In this document: positions 1 through 6,958 of the stretch, piece after piece | Position numbering within the stretch: position 1 is the stretch's first letter | Layout of the letters: each line of letters starts with the position of its first letter | Assembly: GCA_029936425.1 (NCBI GenBank) | Contig: JAPYSU010000027.1 | Span: 1-12,255, forward strand | Reading direction: 5' to 3' | Length of the DNA stretch: 12,255 nucleotides | Source: Litorimonas sp. | GTDB taxonomy: Bacteria > Pseudomonadota > Alphaproteobacteria > Caulobacterales > Maricaulaceae | The notes under the pieces: model-generated | Told to the model about the DNA's origin: nothing | The model's database searches: none | What the model saw: the letters and a program-made list of their open reading frames with translations, nothing else | Translations under genes and position numbers: made by a program

Positions 1-125
1 CGAAACATTACCAAATTCGGTCTCCGGCAAGGATACCGACCCCGCGGGCAGTCCATTTTATTCAAGGACGAACGCAAAGGCTGACCCCCAGATGGGCAGT
101 GGGACGAAAGGCATGGGCAATGCAC
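1..125 (+). repeat. Left arm of a long inverted repeat (cut by the window edge)
   Basis: Bases 1-125 match the reverse complement of 12070-12194. The first 104 positions differ only at 56 and 57; the next 21 differ at five. The repeat is already in progress at base 1, so its outer limit is unknown. In the frame starting at base 1 it can be read as the last 27 codons of a protein ending FKDERKG with TGA at 82-84. A second frame is also open through it, so coding is not proven. I do not recognise the family. It could be the 3' end of a duplicated gene, a multicopy structured RNA or a dispersed repeat. It lies directly upstream of the element at 140-262 and of trmD. Confidence 0.85.
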
Positions 126-139
126 ATTTTAAATATTTT

Positions 140-262
140 CCTGTCATTCCGCACAAGGCCGACAGGCCGCCGATGCGGAAGGTCGAGAGGTTGCGGGCCA
201 TCTCACTGGAAGCCTACGACCTCCCGATCTTCCGGGTTCGCTCCGCGCCCCGGACTGACAGG
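140..262. repeat. MITE-like palindromic element upstream of trmD
   Basis: The ends CCTGTCATTCCG (140-151) and CGGACTGACAGG (251-262) are inverted repeats with one mismatch. Inside them, 176-199 and 211-234 are a second imperfect inverted pair (18 of 24 positions; three of the six mismatches would be G-U wobbles in RNA), around an 11-base loop at 200-210. The whole 123-base unit can therefore fold as one long interrupted hairpin. There is no transposase and no clear target-site duplication. The GTCATTCCG terminus resembles small dispersed palindromes common in alphaproteobacterial genomes. It sits about 60 bases before trmD and may affect transcription of trmD-rplS. Confidence 0.6.
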
Positions 263-321
263 ATGATTATGGGTAATCTATCCTATGATTCTTTCCGTTT
301 TCATCTTATTCCCCTGCCCCT

Positions 322-1062
322 ATGAGCGAAAAACCTTCAAATCCTTGGCGCGCAACGGCTTTGACCCTGTTTCCGGACGCTTTTCCGGGCGTTTTGGGCG
401 CATCTATCATTGGCGGAGCTGAAAAAAGCGGCATTTGGCAGTTAGAGACAGTGGACATTCGAAATTTTTCCACTAATAGACACCGCACTGTCGATGATAC
501 CCCGGCTGGGGGCGGTCCGGGCATGGTTTTGAAACCTGATGTTGCGGATGCGGCGATTGACAGTGTGGCCCGAAATGGCCGACCGCTTATCTATCTGACC
601 CCCCGGGGCAAGCCTTTGACGCAGGATCGCGTCAGGCAGCTTTCCTCTGGTCCGGGTCTTATTGTGTTTTGCGGACGGTTTGAAGGGCTTGACCAAAGGG
701 TGATAGAAGCCCGCCAAATGGAAGAGATTTCCATCGGCGACTTCATATTGGCCGGCGGAGAGGTCGCGGCGCAAGCCATGATCGAAGCCTGCGTCAGATT
801 GCTGCCCGGCGTATTGGGCGCATCGGAGAGCGCAGACGAAGAGAGTTTTGAAACGGGCTTGCTGGAGTATCCGCTCTATACCAAGCCCCGGAAATGGAAG
901 GACCGGGCCATCCCGGACGTGCTGCTCAGCGGCGATCATGGAAAGATCGCGCAGTGGCGGCACGAAAAACAAATAGAGATTACAAAGGCACGCCGCCCCG
1001 ACTTATGGGACACATATGCGGAAGGCGAGGCCAAAAATGGAGACGGTCATGAACGCGATTGA
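322..1062 (+). CDS. trmD: tRNA (guanine-N1-)-methyltransferase TrmD
   Basis: TrmD methylates N1 of guanine 37 next to the anticodon of a tRNA subset, using S-adenosylmethionine, which prevents +1 frameshifting. The 246-residue protein has the usual length. Family motifs include DDTPAGGGPGMVLK (58-71), the trefoil-knot SAM-site segments LTPRGKPL (92-99), CGRFEGLDQR (117-126) and EISIGDFILAGGE (135-147), and the C-terminal LLEYPLYTKP (180-189). At the position of the E. coli catalytic Asp169 (EEDSF) I read DEESF, so Glu174 may replace Asp; this alignment was made by eye. The start at 322 puts the conserved WRATALTLFP segment where the family has it, but no clear Shine-Dalgarno precedes it. rplS overlaps its 3' end. 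The usual upstream partners rpsP and rimM are not in the 321 bases before it. Confidence 0.97.
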   Translation: MSEKPSNPWRATALTLFPDAFPGVLGASIIGGAEKSGIWQLETVDIRNFSTNRHRTVDDTPAGGGPGMVLKPDVADAAIDSVARNGRPLIYLTPRGKPLTQDRVRQLSSGPGLIVFCGRFEGLDQRVIEARQMEEISIGDFILAGGEVAAQAMIEACVRLLPGVLGASESADEESFETGLLEYPLYTKPRKWKDRAIPDVLLSGDHGKIAQWRHEKQIEITKARRPDLWDTYAEGEAKNGDGHERD

Positions 1063-1444
1063 AAAACTGAACAAAGCCGAACAAGAGCGTCTGCTCGAAG
1101 ATGGCAAAACCATCCCTGATTTTTCTGCCGGTGACACGCTGGTGGTTCAGGTTCGTATTACAGAGGGCACACGTACCCGTCTTCAGGCCTTTGAAGGCGT
1201 TTGTATCGCCCGCTCCGGCGCTGGCCTGCAAGAGAGCTTCACGGTTCGCAAGATCAGCTACGGTGAAGGCGTCGAGCGCGTCTTCCCGCTTTACTCTCCG
1301 CTTGTCGAAGAAATCGAAGTCAAACGCAGCGGTAAAGTCCGCCGCGCCAAGCTTTACTTCCTCCGTGACCGCCGCGGTAAGTCCGCGCGGATTACAGAGC
1401 GCACAACAGGCCGCGGCATGAAAAAAGCCGACGCCAAGACGTAA
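1049..1444 (+). CDS. rplS: 50S ribosomal protein L19 (bL19)
   Basis: L19 lies at the 30S-50S interface of the ribosome. The conserved core is clear: QVRITEGTRTRLQAFEGVCIARSG (about 34-57), FTVRKISYGEGVERVFPLYSP (64-84) and GKVRRAKLYFLRDRRGKSAR (95-114). The frame is open further upstream to ATG codons at 1016 and 1037. I choose the ATG at 1049 because it gives the usual MNxIEKL-type N-terminus and a 131-residue protein, and has GGAG at 1039-1042 at good spacing. With this start the gene overlaps the last 14 bases of trmD, which points to translational coupling. A strong hairpin terminator follows at 1471-1497, so this is the end of the transcription unit. Confidence 0.95.
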   Translation: MNAIEKLNKAEQERLLEDGKTIPDFSAGDTLVVQVRITEGTRTRLQAFEGVCIARSGAGLQESFTVRKISYGEGVERVFPLYSPLVEEIEVKRSGKVRRAKLYFLRDRRGKSARITERTTGRGMKKADAKT

Positions 1445-1470
1445 GCTTTTGTAGAAAAGAATAAGAAAAA

Positions 1471-1497
1471 ACCGCCTCACAGAAGGCGGTTTTTTTT
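1471..1497. terminator. Rho-independent terminator after rplS, probably bidirectional
   Basis: ACCGCCT (1471-1477) and AGGCGGT (1484-1490) form a perfect 7-bp stem around a 6-base loop. It is extended by A residues at 1466-1470 facing T residues at 1491-1497. The run of T on the plus strand ends the trmD-rplS transcript. The A tract on the other side gives the minus-strand transcript of the metalloprotease gene a U tract as well, so the structure can terminate both converging units. Confidence 0.92.
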
Positions 1498-1540
1498 ATG
1501 GTTTGAAATGGCGCGGGCGCCCGGCTCTCGCCAAATTCAG

Positions 1541-3955
1541 CTAAGGCGTAAATTCGCAGTGCCAGCACGTCTCCATCTGCCCCATCCCGATTGGACCACC
1601 GGGCGGCAGCGGTTTGGATTCCGTCACTTCGGGCGCTGCCGGCGCGGGTTTGTTCAGATGCTCTTCAATCCGAGTCACCAGCCAGTCTCCATGACCCGAC
1701 CCGCTCCGGCTCAGATCCTCCTGCAAACGGCGAAGCATGGCGTCCGTCCGCGCCTTTATCCCCGGGCTGACATCGCTATTGCTCAGATCCATCAGGGAAA
1801 AGACATACCGGGCCTGAACGACTTTGGCGATTTCGCCTGTTCGCCCCCTCTCCGCTGGCGTCATGACTGAGTCTTCGATGAGGCGCATCATTTCGGTAAA
1901 GCCCAATTGGGACGAGTCGCGGCGGTTAAATTCCACAAGACGCGCTACGCGCCGTGGGTCGAGCAAAATCTCAAACGTCATCGCGGCGGCCGTATCAGCC
2001 GCTGTGCTGACGTCAAAGGCCGGGTAAGCCGTGCGCTCAAAGAGTTCGCGCTCACTATCAGCGATGGAATAGCTGGCCAGAGCCGGACCTAAAAGCGCAA
2101 GGGTTTCATCCGGCAGGTCAAGCGTTTCAGGCTTTATCGTCTTTAACAGGGCGTCGAGAGCGTCCTTTTGACGAGACACAGACACAATTTCTGCCGCCGG
2201 TTGCCCGTCGCCTTTAAGGCCGTAATGAAACGACATGCCGCCAATAAGCTTCCCGGCCGCAGCCGTTTGATAACGATGGTATAGATAAATGGGGACAATG
2301 ACTTTATTTAGGTCAGAGACAGGCTGCCCGGATTGAATGTTCCGAAGTCCAAAATTGTCCAATGCAATACGCCGTACGGCTAATGTTTCGTTTAGGGCCT
2401 CAACAGCGTCCAGCCCATTATCCCAAATATTGCCCATGGGATGCGCTGTGCCGATACTGCGCGCGTCGGTGTCGGCGACGTAAATAAGGCCTTTCTTGAC
2501 AGACTCCTGCACCAGCGCCTCTCTCTCAGGCATTGTCATATTTCCATAGAGCCAGGTAGCGGCAAATTTATCCCAAGTTCCGACGCCCACACCGTAAACA
2601 TTTGAAAAATCGAGTTCCCCATTCTCAACCCGCACATCAGGCGCCGGGTAATCCATGACCGACTCTTTACCGTAAGCGCTGGCGGCAAAGTTATGGGCAA
2701 AGCCAAGAGAGTGTCCGACTTCATGAGCCGCAAGCTGTCGGATACGGGCCAAAGCGAGTTGAACAGGGTCATCAGAGGCGCCGCTATCCGTTTTGGCGAC
2801 CCCGGCCAGACCCTCAAATATCATTCTGTCCTGCCGCACGCGGAGCGAACCAAGATTGACGTGGCCCTTGAGCATTTCCCCTGTGCGCGGATCAGAAACC
2901 CCGCCGCCATAGGACCATCCGCGGGTTTGGCGGTGCACCCATTGCACCACATTATAGCGAATATCGAGAGGGTGCGCGTCTTCAGGTAGAATCTCTACGC
3001 GATAGGCATCTTCATAGCCGGCCGCCGCAAAGGCCTCTTTCCACCAACTTGCGCCTTGGATCAGAGCCGAGCGAATAGGTTCCGGCGCGCCGCCATCTAT
3101 GTAGAACACGATCGGCTTTATAACTTTGCCTTCGGCATTTTTTTGAAGGCGGTACCGCCGTGCCAGGCGCGTTTCAATCGGTGCTGAGAGGGGCGCGCTG
3201 TAATCATAATGCACTTCTTCTATGGCGCCGACCCGTGGATCCGATTTCAACGGGGTGTAGCCCTCTTCCGGCAGTCGAACGAAAGAGTGGTGTTGAATAA
3301 GCGTCGCGTCATTTCCATTTGCCGCTGTTGTCGCAACTTCACGTCCCGGCTTGGATGAATTGAGCGTGAAAAAGACGTCAACTTCGACATTATCGGGAAA
3401 AGCGAACACATTTTTGGTGTCAACGAGGGTTCTGTCTTTTGCGACTGTGAAGGTTCCGTGTCCGCCGTCCTGTAAATATTGTGTCAGGCCAAGAATATCA
3501 CTCGTCAAAAAATCAGTCAGGTCGACTACGCGCTTAGACCCGTCCACAATATCTGCACTGGCAAGAAAAGATCGCGCAAAGCTTTCCTGAACAGCGCGCT
3601 GCTCCAGCGGGTTTTCGGGACCGGCCCGGTAGGTCAGGTTTTCCGCCTCAATGATAACCTTATTGCCCATCTGACGGAAAACGATGATCTTACCGCTATC
3701 CCCCCATCCGCGGTCTAGCCCCACAGGATTGGAACCGAGACCCGCCGTCAGACGCGCCGTATGAATAAGGCGGAGCGCAACGCCGTCCTTATCAGCCTTG
3801 GGAAGTTTGGCGAGGACGCGATTGTCATTCGTATCAACATAAAGTTCTAAAAAGCCGTCCCGTTTTTCCAATCCGGCCAGAGGGTTGGGGTGATCCGCAA
3901 CCCGTGTACAGGACGAAAAAAACAAAACGATTATCAGAACAAGAAAAGCGCGCAT
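1541..3955 (-). CDS. Zinc-dependent metalloprotease lipoprotein (metzincin-like, DUF5117/DUF4953 type)
   Basis: This 804-residue protein is a predicted secreted or outer-membrane zinc endopeptidase of unknown substrate. The N-terminus has a short hydrophobic signal (2-13) followed by FSSC (13-16), a slightly atypical lipobox with Cys16 as the lipidation site. The zinc motif HEVGHSLGFAHN (411-422) matches HExxHxxGxxH, with Glu412 as general base. SVMDYP (432-437) is the metzincin Met-turn, so the catalytic core looks intact. The N-terminal about 200 residues (beta-rich, VDTNDNRVLAKL near 40) and the long helical C-terminal part fit the large bacterial group annotated DUF5117/DUF4953 zinc metalloprotease. 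The C-terminus has a CWHC tetrapeptide (797-800). The start is supported by GAGGAAA just upstream on the minus strand. The gene is transcribed alone, converging on rplS. I recognise the fold and catalytic motif, not a specific function. Confidence 0.88.
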   Translation of the reverse strand: MRAFLVLIIVLFFSSCTRVADHPNPLAGLEKRDGFLELYVDTNDNRVLAKLPKADKDGVALRLIHTARLTAGLGSNPVGLDRGWGDSGKIIVFRQMGNKVIIEAENLTYRAGPENPLEQRAVQESFARSFLASADIVDGSKRVVDLTDFLTSDILGLTQYLQDGGHGTFTVAKDRTLVDTKNVFAFPDNVEVDVFFTLNSSKPGREVATTAANGNDATLIQHHSFVRLPEEGYTPLKSDPRVGAIEEVHYDYSAPLSAPIETRLARRYRLQKNAEGKVIKPIVFYIDGGAPEPIRSALIQGASWWKEAFAAAGYEDAYRVEILPEDAHPLDIRYNVVQWVHRQTRGWSYGGGVSDPRTGEMLKGHVNLGSLRVRQDRMIFEGLAGVAKTDSGASDDPVQLALARIRQLAAHEVGHSLGFAHNFAASAYGKESVMDYPAPDVRVENGELDFSNVYGVGVGTWDKFAATWLYGNMTMPEREALVQESVKKGLIYVADTDARSIGTAHPMGNIWDNGLDAVEALNETLAVRRIALDNFGLRNIQSGQPVSDLNKVIVPIYLYHRYQTAAAGKLIGGMSFHYGLKGDGQPAAEIVSVSRQKDALDALLKTIKPETLDLPDETLALLGPALASYSIADSERELFERTAYPAFDVSTAADTAAAMTFEILLDPRRVARLVEFNRRDSSQLGFTEMMRLIEDSVMTPAERGRTGEIAKVVQARYVFSLMDLSNSDVSPGIKARTDAMLRRLQEDLSRSGSGHGDWLVTRIEEHLNKPAPAAPEVTESKPLPPGGPIGMGQMETCWHCEFTP

Positions 3956-4115
3956 AATTTCCTCAACAAAAAGTTTTTTACAGACCTATGATGCCGGGCC
4001 TCATTTGTCGAGACGCGGCGAGATAAACCTAGACGAAACGGGAACGAGCGTCTCTACCAGACGTAATTTGTTCACATAAATAATACTTCCACCCACCTGA
4101 ACGAAAGCAAGGCCC

Positions 4116-4187
4116 ATGGCTCAGAGAATAACTGACAGCGGATTTAAAGATTAGACGGAAGAGCGCCTACCCGATCTGAAAGGGAAA
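4116..4187 (+). other. Disrupted N-terminal extension of the SDR gene: in-frame amber codon at 4152-4154
   Basis: An ATG at 4116 is in frame with the SDR starting at 4188. The reading is MAQRITDSGFKD, then TAG (4152-4154), then TEERLPDLKGK leading without a break into VYLITGGNSGIG. The residues after the stop match the usual N-terminal lead of retinol-dehydrogenase-like SDRs, which commonly have Trp-Thr just before the acidic and Pro residues. A single TGG to TAG change of Trp13 would therefore explain it. It may be a nonsense mutation, a sequencing error, or a case where translation begins at the GTG at 4188. Confidence 0.6.
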
Positions 4188-5114
4188 GTGTATCTGATCA
4201 CCGGCGGCAATTCCGGTATCGGTTTCGAGGCCGCGAAAATGCTAGGCGAAGCAGGTGCGTCTCTTATCATTGCCGCTCGTAACCAAGAAAAGGGTGAGCG
4301 CGCAGTGCTAAAGCTGAATGAAACAGTTTCAGGAAAAGTCCACCTCGTTTCTCTCGATTTGGCTGATAAGGCTTCTATTAAATCCTGTGACAAACAAGTG
4401 CGGGAAATAACGACTAAACTGGACGGGCTAATTAACAATGCAGGCCTGATGCAGACCCCCAAGCAGAAAACACAGGACGGGTTTGAAATGCAATTTGGGG
4501 TCAACCATCTGGGGCATTTCTTGCTGAATGGAATGCTTTTTGATCTCGTTAAGAAAGCCTCTGGGCGTATCGTCGTGGTTAGTTCCATCGCGCACAAATA
4601 TGGCCGCATCCATTGGCTCGATCCCATGCTGGAAAAAGACTACGACCCGTCCAAAGCCTATTGTCAGAGCAAGCTCGCCAATCTTATGTATGCGCTGGAA
4701 TTGAACAGACGCCTTAAAGCCGCCGATACCGGTGTGACGGCCTATGCCTGTCATCCCGGATATTCAAAAACCTCACTTCAAAGCACAGGTCCCACCGGAT
4801 TTTTCAACCTGCTCTATAAGGTTCTAAACCCCGTCATGGGACAAGATCCAAAGCAAGGCGCGCTGCCAACCGTTTTATGCGCCGCGGGTAAAGAAGCCCG
4901 CCCCGGCGGCTATTACGGCCCGCAAAATTTCAGAGAAATGCGCGGTCCGGTCAGTGACGCGCTTGTCGAAGATAAAGCTCTTAAAAAAGACAGGCAGAAA
5001 CAGCTTTGGGAAATGAGTGAAGAGCTTGTCGGTTTTCAGTGGGATAAAGTTCTGAAAGCGTCCAAATCCAAAAAAATAAGTTTCAACTACCCTCGAGGAA
5101 AAGGCGTGCCATAG
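4188..5114 (+). CDS. Short-chain dehydrogenase/reductase, retinol-dehydrogenase-like
   Basis: This is an NAD(P)-dependent oxidoreductase with a Rossmann fold and unknown substrate. Read from the GTG at 4188 it has 308 residues: TGGNSGIG cofactor loop (5-12), NNAG (83-86), Asn106 in VNHLGHF, catalytic Ser132/Ser133, and Tyr158 with Lys162 (YCQSK). HPGYSKTSL (189-197) and the long C-terminal part after 200 resemble the retinol dehydrogenase 11-14/WW-oxidoreductase-like branch rather than FabG. The GTG start leaves only three residues before the cofactor motif, which is too short for this fold's first strand, and only a weak GGG lies before it. The natural start is probably the ATG at 4116, but an amber codon intervenes. 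All catalytic residues downstream are intact. The 3' end overlaps the converging DUF3088 gene by 28 bases. Confidence 0.85.
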   Translation: MYLITGGNSGIGFEAAKMLGEAGASLIIAARNQEKGERAVLKLNETVSGKVHLVSLDLADKASIKSCDKQVREITTKLDGLINNAGLMQTPKQKTQDGFEMQFGVNHLGHFLLNGMLFDLVKKASGRIVVVSSIAHKYGRIHWLDPMLEKDYDPSKAYCQSKLANLMYALELNRRLKAADTGVTAYACHPGYSKTSLQSTGPTGFFNLLYKVLNPVMGQDPKQGALPTVLCAAGKEARPGGYYGPQNFREMRGPVSDALVEDKALKKDRQKQLWEMSEELVGFQWDKVLKASKSKKISFNYPRGKGVP

Positions 5115-5434
5115 CGATGGGCATAATACCGACCAAAATCGCGGGCATTATTGATGAACCGATGCCCATTCTTCTGCATTATCCCGCAATCCTCATATGA
5201 CGGGCTGTCAGTGTGTAAAACCAAAGTCGGGCAATTCTGGTTCTTCTCGCCAAGTTGTACGGCCATATCCCCACGCGGCTTGTCGATGGGCTGGTAGGAA
5301 ATTTCAACGCTTTCTTTGATCGCGGGGAAATACGACAGAAGTCCCCAGACCTCGGCGCATTCCGGACAATATTCCCGCCTCGAATTATCTGCAAAGCCGG
5401 GCGGGAGGAGGAAAAGTCTGTCGCGTTGGGTCAT
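5087..5434 (-). CDS. DUF3088 family protein
   Basis: This is a small soluble protein of 115 residues with no assigned biochemical role. The RDRLFLLPPGF start (4-14), a CPEC pair (23-26) followed by a hydrophobic segment, GEKNQNCPTLVL (62-73) and the RFINNARDF (92-100) to RYGTPFP ending are what I recall of DUF3088, a thioredoxin-like small family common in alphaproteobacteria. The CxxC could be a redox site; that is inference. I start at the ATG whose complement ends at 5434, because the family begins about two to four residues before RDxLFLL. An alternative ATG 21 bases earlier (5455) has no better ribosome-binding site. It lies just downstream of the ybgC-like gene and is probably co-transcribed with it. 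Its 3' end runs 28 bases into the converging SDR gene. Confidence 0.8.
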   Translation of the reverse strand: MTQRDRLFLLPPGFADNSRREYCPECAEVWGLLSYFPAIKESVEISYQPIDKPRGDMAVQLGEKNQNCPTLVLHTDSPSYEDCGIMQKNGHRFINNARDFGRYYAHRYGTPFPRG

Positions 5435-5465
5435 TTGTTTATTTTCTTTTCTCATCGGATTGAAT

Positions 5466-5924
5466 TTAGGATTCCAAATATGGCGCTAATTTCTCCACCA
5501 TCCATTTCGGCGCGCGTTTTGGGCGTCCTTCGGGCGTGATACTTGCGGCTTCGCTAGTAGCGGTCACGAGTAGCTCGCCCCCGCAATAACACGCCTGACT
5601 GACCCAGAGCCTAGCGCCTTTGAAACGGTCATAGGTCGTGACGACAGTCAGCGAGTCATCAATCCGGGCCGGCTTTTTATAATCCAGTTCTATCTTGCGT
5701 ATCGCGAATGCGAGCGGGTCATCTGCTTCCCATAAATCGGAATGATTAAAGCCGACAAGGCGGAAATAGCTGCTCCGCGCCCTCTCAAAAAATCGGAGGT
5801 AATTGGCGTAATAGACTATCCCGGTGAAGTCCGTATCCTCGTAGAAAACGCGGATGGGGTAGTGATGTTCACGTCCCTCAAACCACCCCATTGTGGGCTC
5901 TTTTCGATTAGGTTGCTCTGTCAT
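5466..5924 (-). CDS. ybgC: YbgC-type acyl-CoA thioesterase (4HBT hot-dog fold)
   Basis: This cytoplasmic hot-dog-fold thioesterase of 152 residues hydrolyses acyl-CoA esters; in E. coli YbgC is linked to the Tol-Pal complex and phospholipid metabolism. The family signature RVFYEDTDFTGIVYYANYLR (25-44) is clear, with the catalytic Asp in the EDTD segment, followed by FFERARSSYF (45-54) and the central ELDYKKPARIDD strand (about 79-90). The start overlaps the ruvB stop in an ATGA junction (5921-5924), indicating translational coupling and supporting the first Met over the second at residue 12. In many alphaproteobacteria tolQ follows this gene; here a DUF3088 gene follows instead. Confidence 0.92.
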   Translation of the reverse strand: MTEQPNRKEPTMGWFEGREHHYPIRVFYEDTDFTGIVYYANYLRFFERARSSYFRLVGFNHSDLWEADDPLAFAIRKIELDYKKPARIDDSLTVVTTYDRFKGARLWVSQACYCGGELLVTATSEAASITPEGRPKRAPKWMVEKLAPYLES

Positions 5925-6958
5925 TTTTCGCCTCCGTCAAACAGACTCGGCGCGGGGGGCTGTTTTGGCGGGGTCAGGCCTAGATGTGCATAGGCGCGCG
6001 GCGTGGCGACCCGTCCGCGCGGCGTACGTTGTAAAAACCCCTGCTGTATCAAATAAGGCTCAATGACATCTTCCAGAGCGTCCCGCGCCTCTGACAAAGC
6101 CGCCGCCAATGTGTCCGCCCCGACAGGGCCGCCGCCAAACATTTCGGCGAGCGCGTGGAGGTAGCGCATGTCCTGCTTATCCAATCCAATATCATCGACG
6201 CCCAAACGCCGTAGCGCCTGATCGGCGGCAGAGGCGTCAATCACGGTGTGGCCTTCATGTTCCGCAAGATCGCGGACGCGGCGCAAGAGACGTCCGGCCA
6301 CACGCGGCGTTCCCCTCGCCCGCCTCGCGATTTCCCGCGCGCCATCCGGTTTCATTAGCAGTCCGAGTTTGCCCGCTGCCCGAGCAACAATAGAGGTCAG
6401 GTCGTCCGTATCGTAAAATTCGAGGCGTACCGGAATACCGAAGCGATCCCGCAGGGGCGTGGCAAGTAGTCCTGCCCGCGTTGTCGCGCCGATCAAGGTA
6501 AATGGCGCAAGATCGATCTTGATACTCCTCGCGGCCGGACCGTCACCAATAATCAAATCAAGTTCAAAATCCTCCATCGCCGGATAAAGCACTTCTTCGA
6601 CGACCGGATTGAGACGGTGAATTTCGTCGATGAACAGAACATCATTCGGCTCAAGATTGGTCAGCAAAGCCGCCAAATCTCCGGCCTTTGAAATGACAGG
6701 GCCGGATGTGGCGCGGAAATTCACGCCAAGCTCTCGGGACACAATTTGCGACAGCGTCGTTTTCCCCAATCCGGGCGGCCCGGACAGCAGGAGATGATCC
6801 AATGGTTCGGCCCGGCGCCGCGCGGCCTCTACATAGACCTGCAAATTCGCAATCGCGCCTTTCTGTCCGACGAAATCTGCAAAAGACAGTGGACGAAGCG
6901 CCCGGTCATGGCCATCACCGAACTGTCCCTCGGAGGATATAAGGCGGTCTTCGGTCAT
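5921..6958 (-). CDS. ruvB: Holliday junction branch-migration ATPase RuvB
   Basis: RuvB is the hexameric AAA+ motor that, with RuvA, drives branch migration of Holliday junctions during recombinational repair. From the chosen start it has 345 residues: Walker A GPPGLGKTT (60-68), Walker B DEIH (111-114), sensor-1 region GATTRAGLL (157-165), the RGTPR arginine region (215-219) and the C-terminal winged helix with GFLQRTPRGRVATPRAY (307-323). The frame is open to an ATG 36 bases upstream, but MTEDRLIS is the canonical RuvB N-terminus. Its ATG (6956-6958) overlaps the stop of the preceding methyltransferase in an ATGA junction, so that start is preferred. It is also coupled to ybgC downstream. 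Confidence 0.97.
   Translation of the reverse strand: MTEDRLISSEGQFGDGHDRALRPLSFADFVGQKGAIANLQVYVEAARRRAEPLDHLLLSGPPGLGKTTLSQIVSRELGVNFRATSGPVISKAGDLAALLTNLEPNDVLFIDEIHRLNPVVEEVLYPAMEDFELDLIIGDGPAARSIKIDLAPFTLIGATTRAGLLATPLRDRFGIPVRLEFYDTDDLTSIVARAAGKLGLLMKPDGAREIARRARGTPRVAGRLLRRVRDLAEHEGHTVIDASAADQALRRLGVDDIGLDKQDMRYLHALAEMFGGGPVGADTLAAALSEARDALEDVIEPYLIQQGFLQRTPRGRVATPRAYAHLGLTPPKQPPAPSLFDGGEK

Noticed and set aside
442..972. 176-codon minus-strand open frame opposite trmD
   Set aside because: It is fully antisense to the well-supported trmD and has no recognisable motifs.
1508..1870. 120-codon plus-strand frame after the rplS terminator
   Set aside because: It is antisense to the C-terminal part of the metalloprotease and lacks family features.
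3956..4115. Promoters or an operator between the metalloprotease and SDR genes
   Set aside because: Only a 7-bp inverted repeat (4010-4016/4048-4054) and AT-rich patches are seen, with no convincing -35/-10 pairs at proper spacing.
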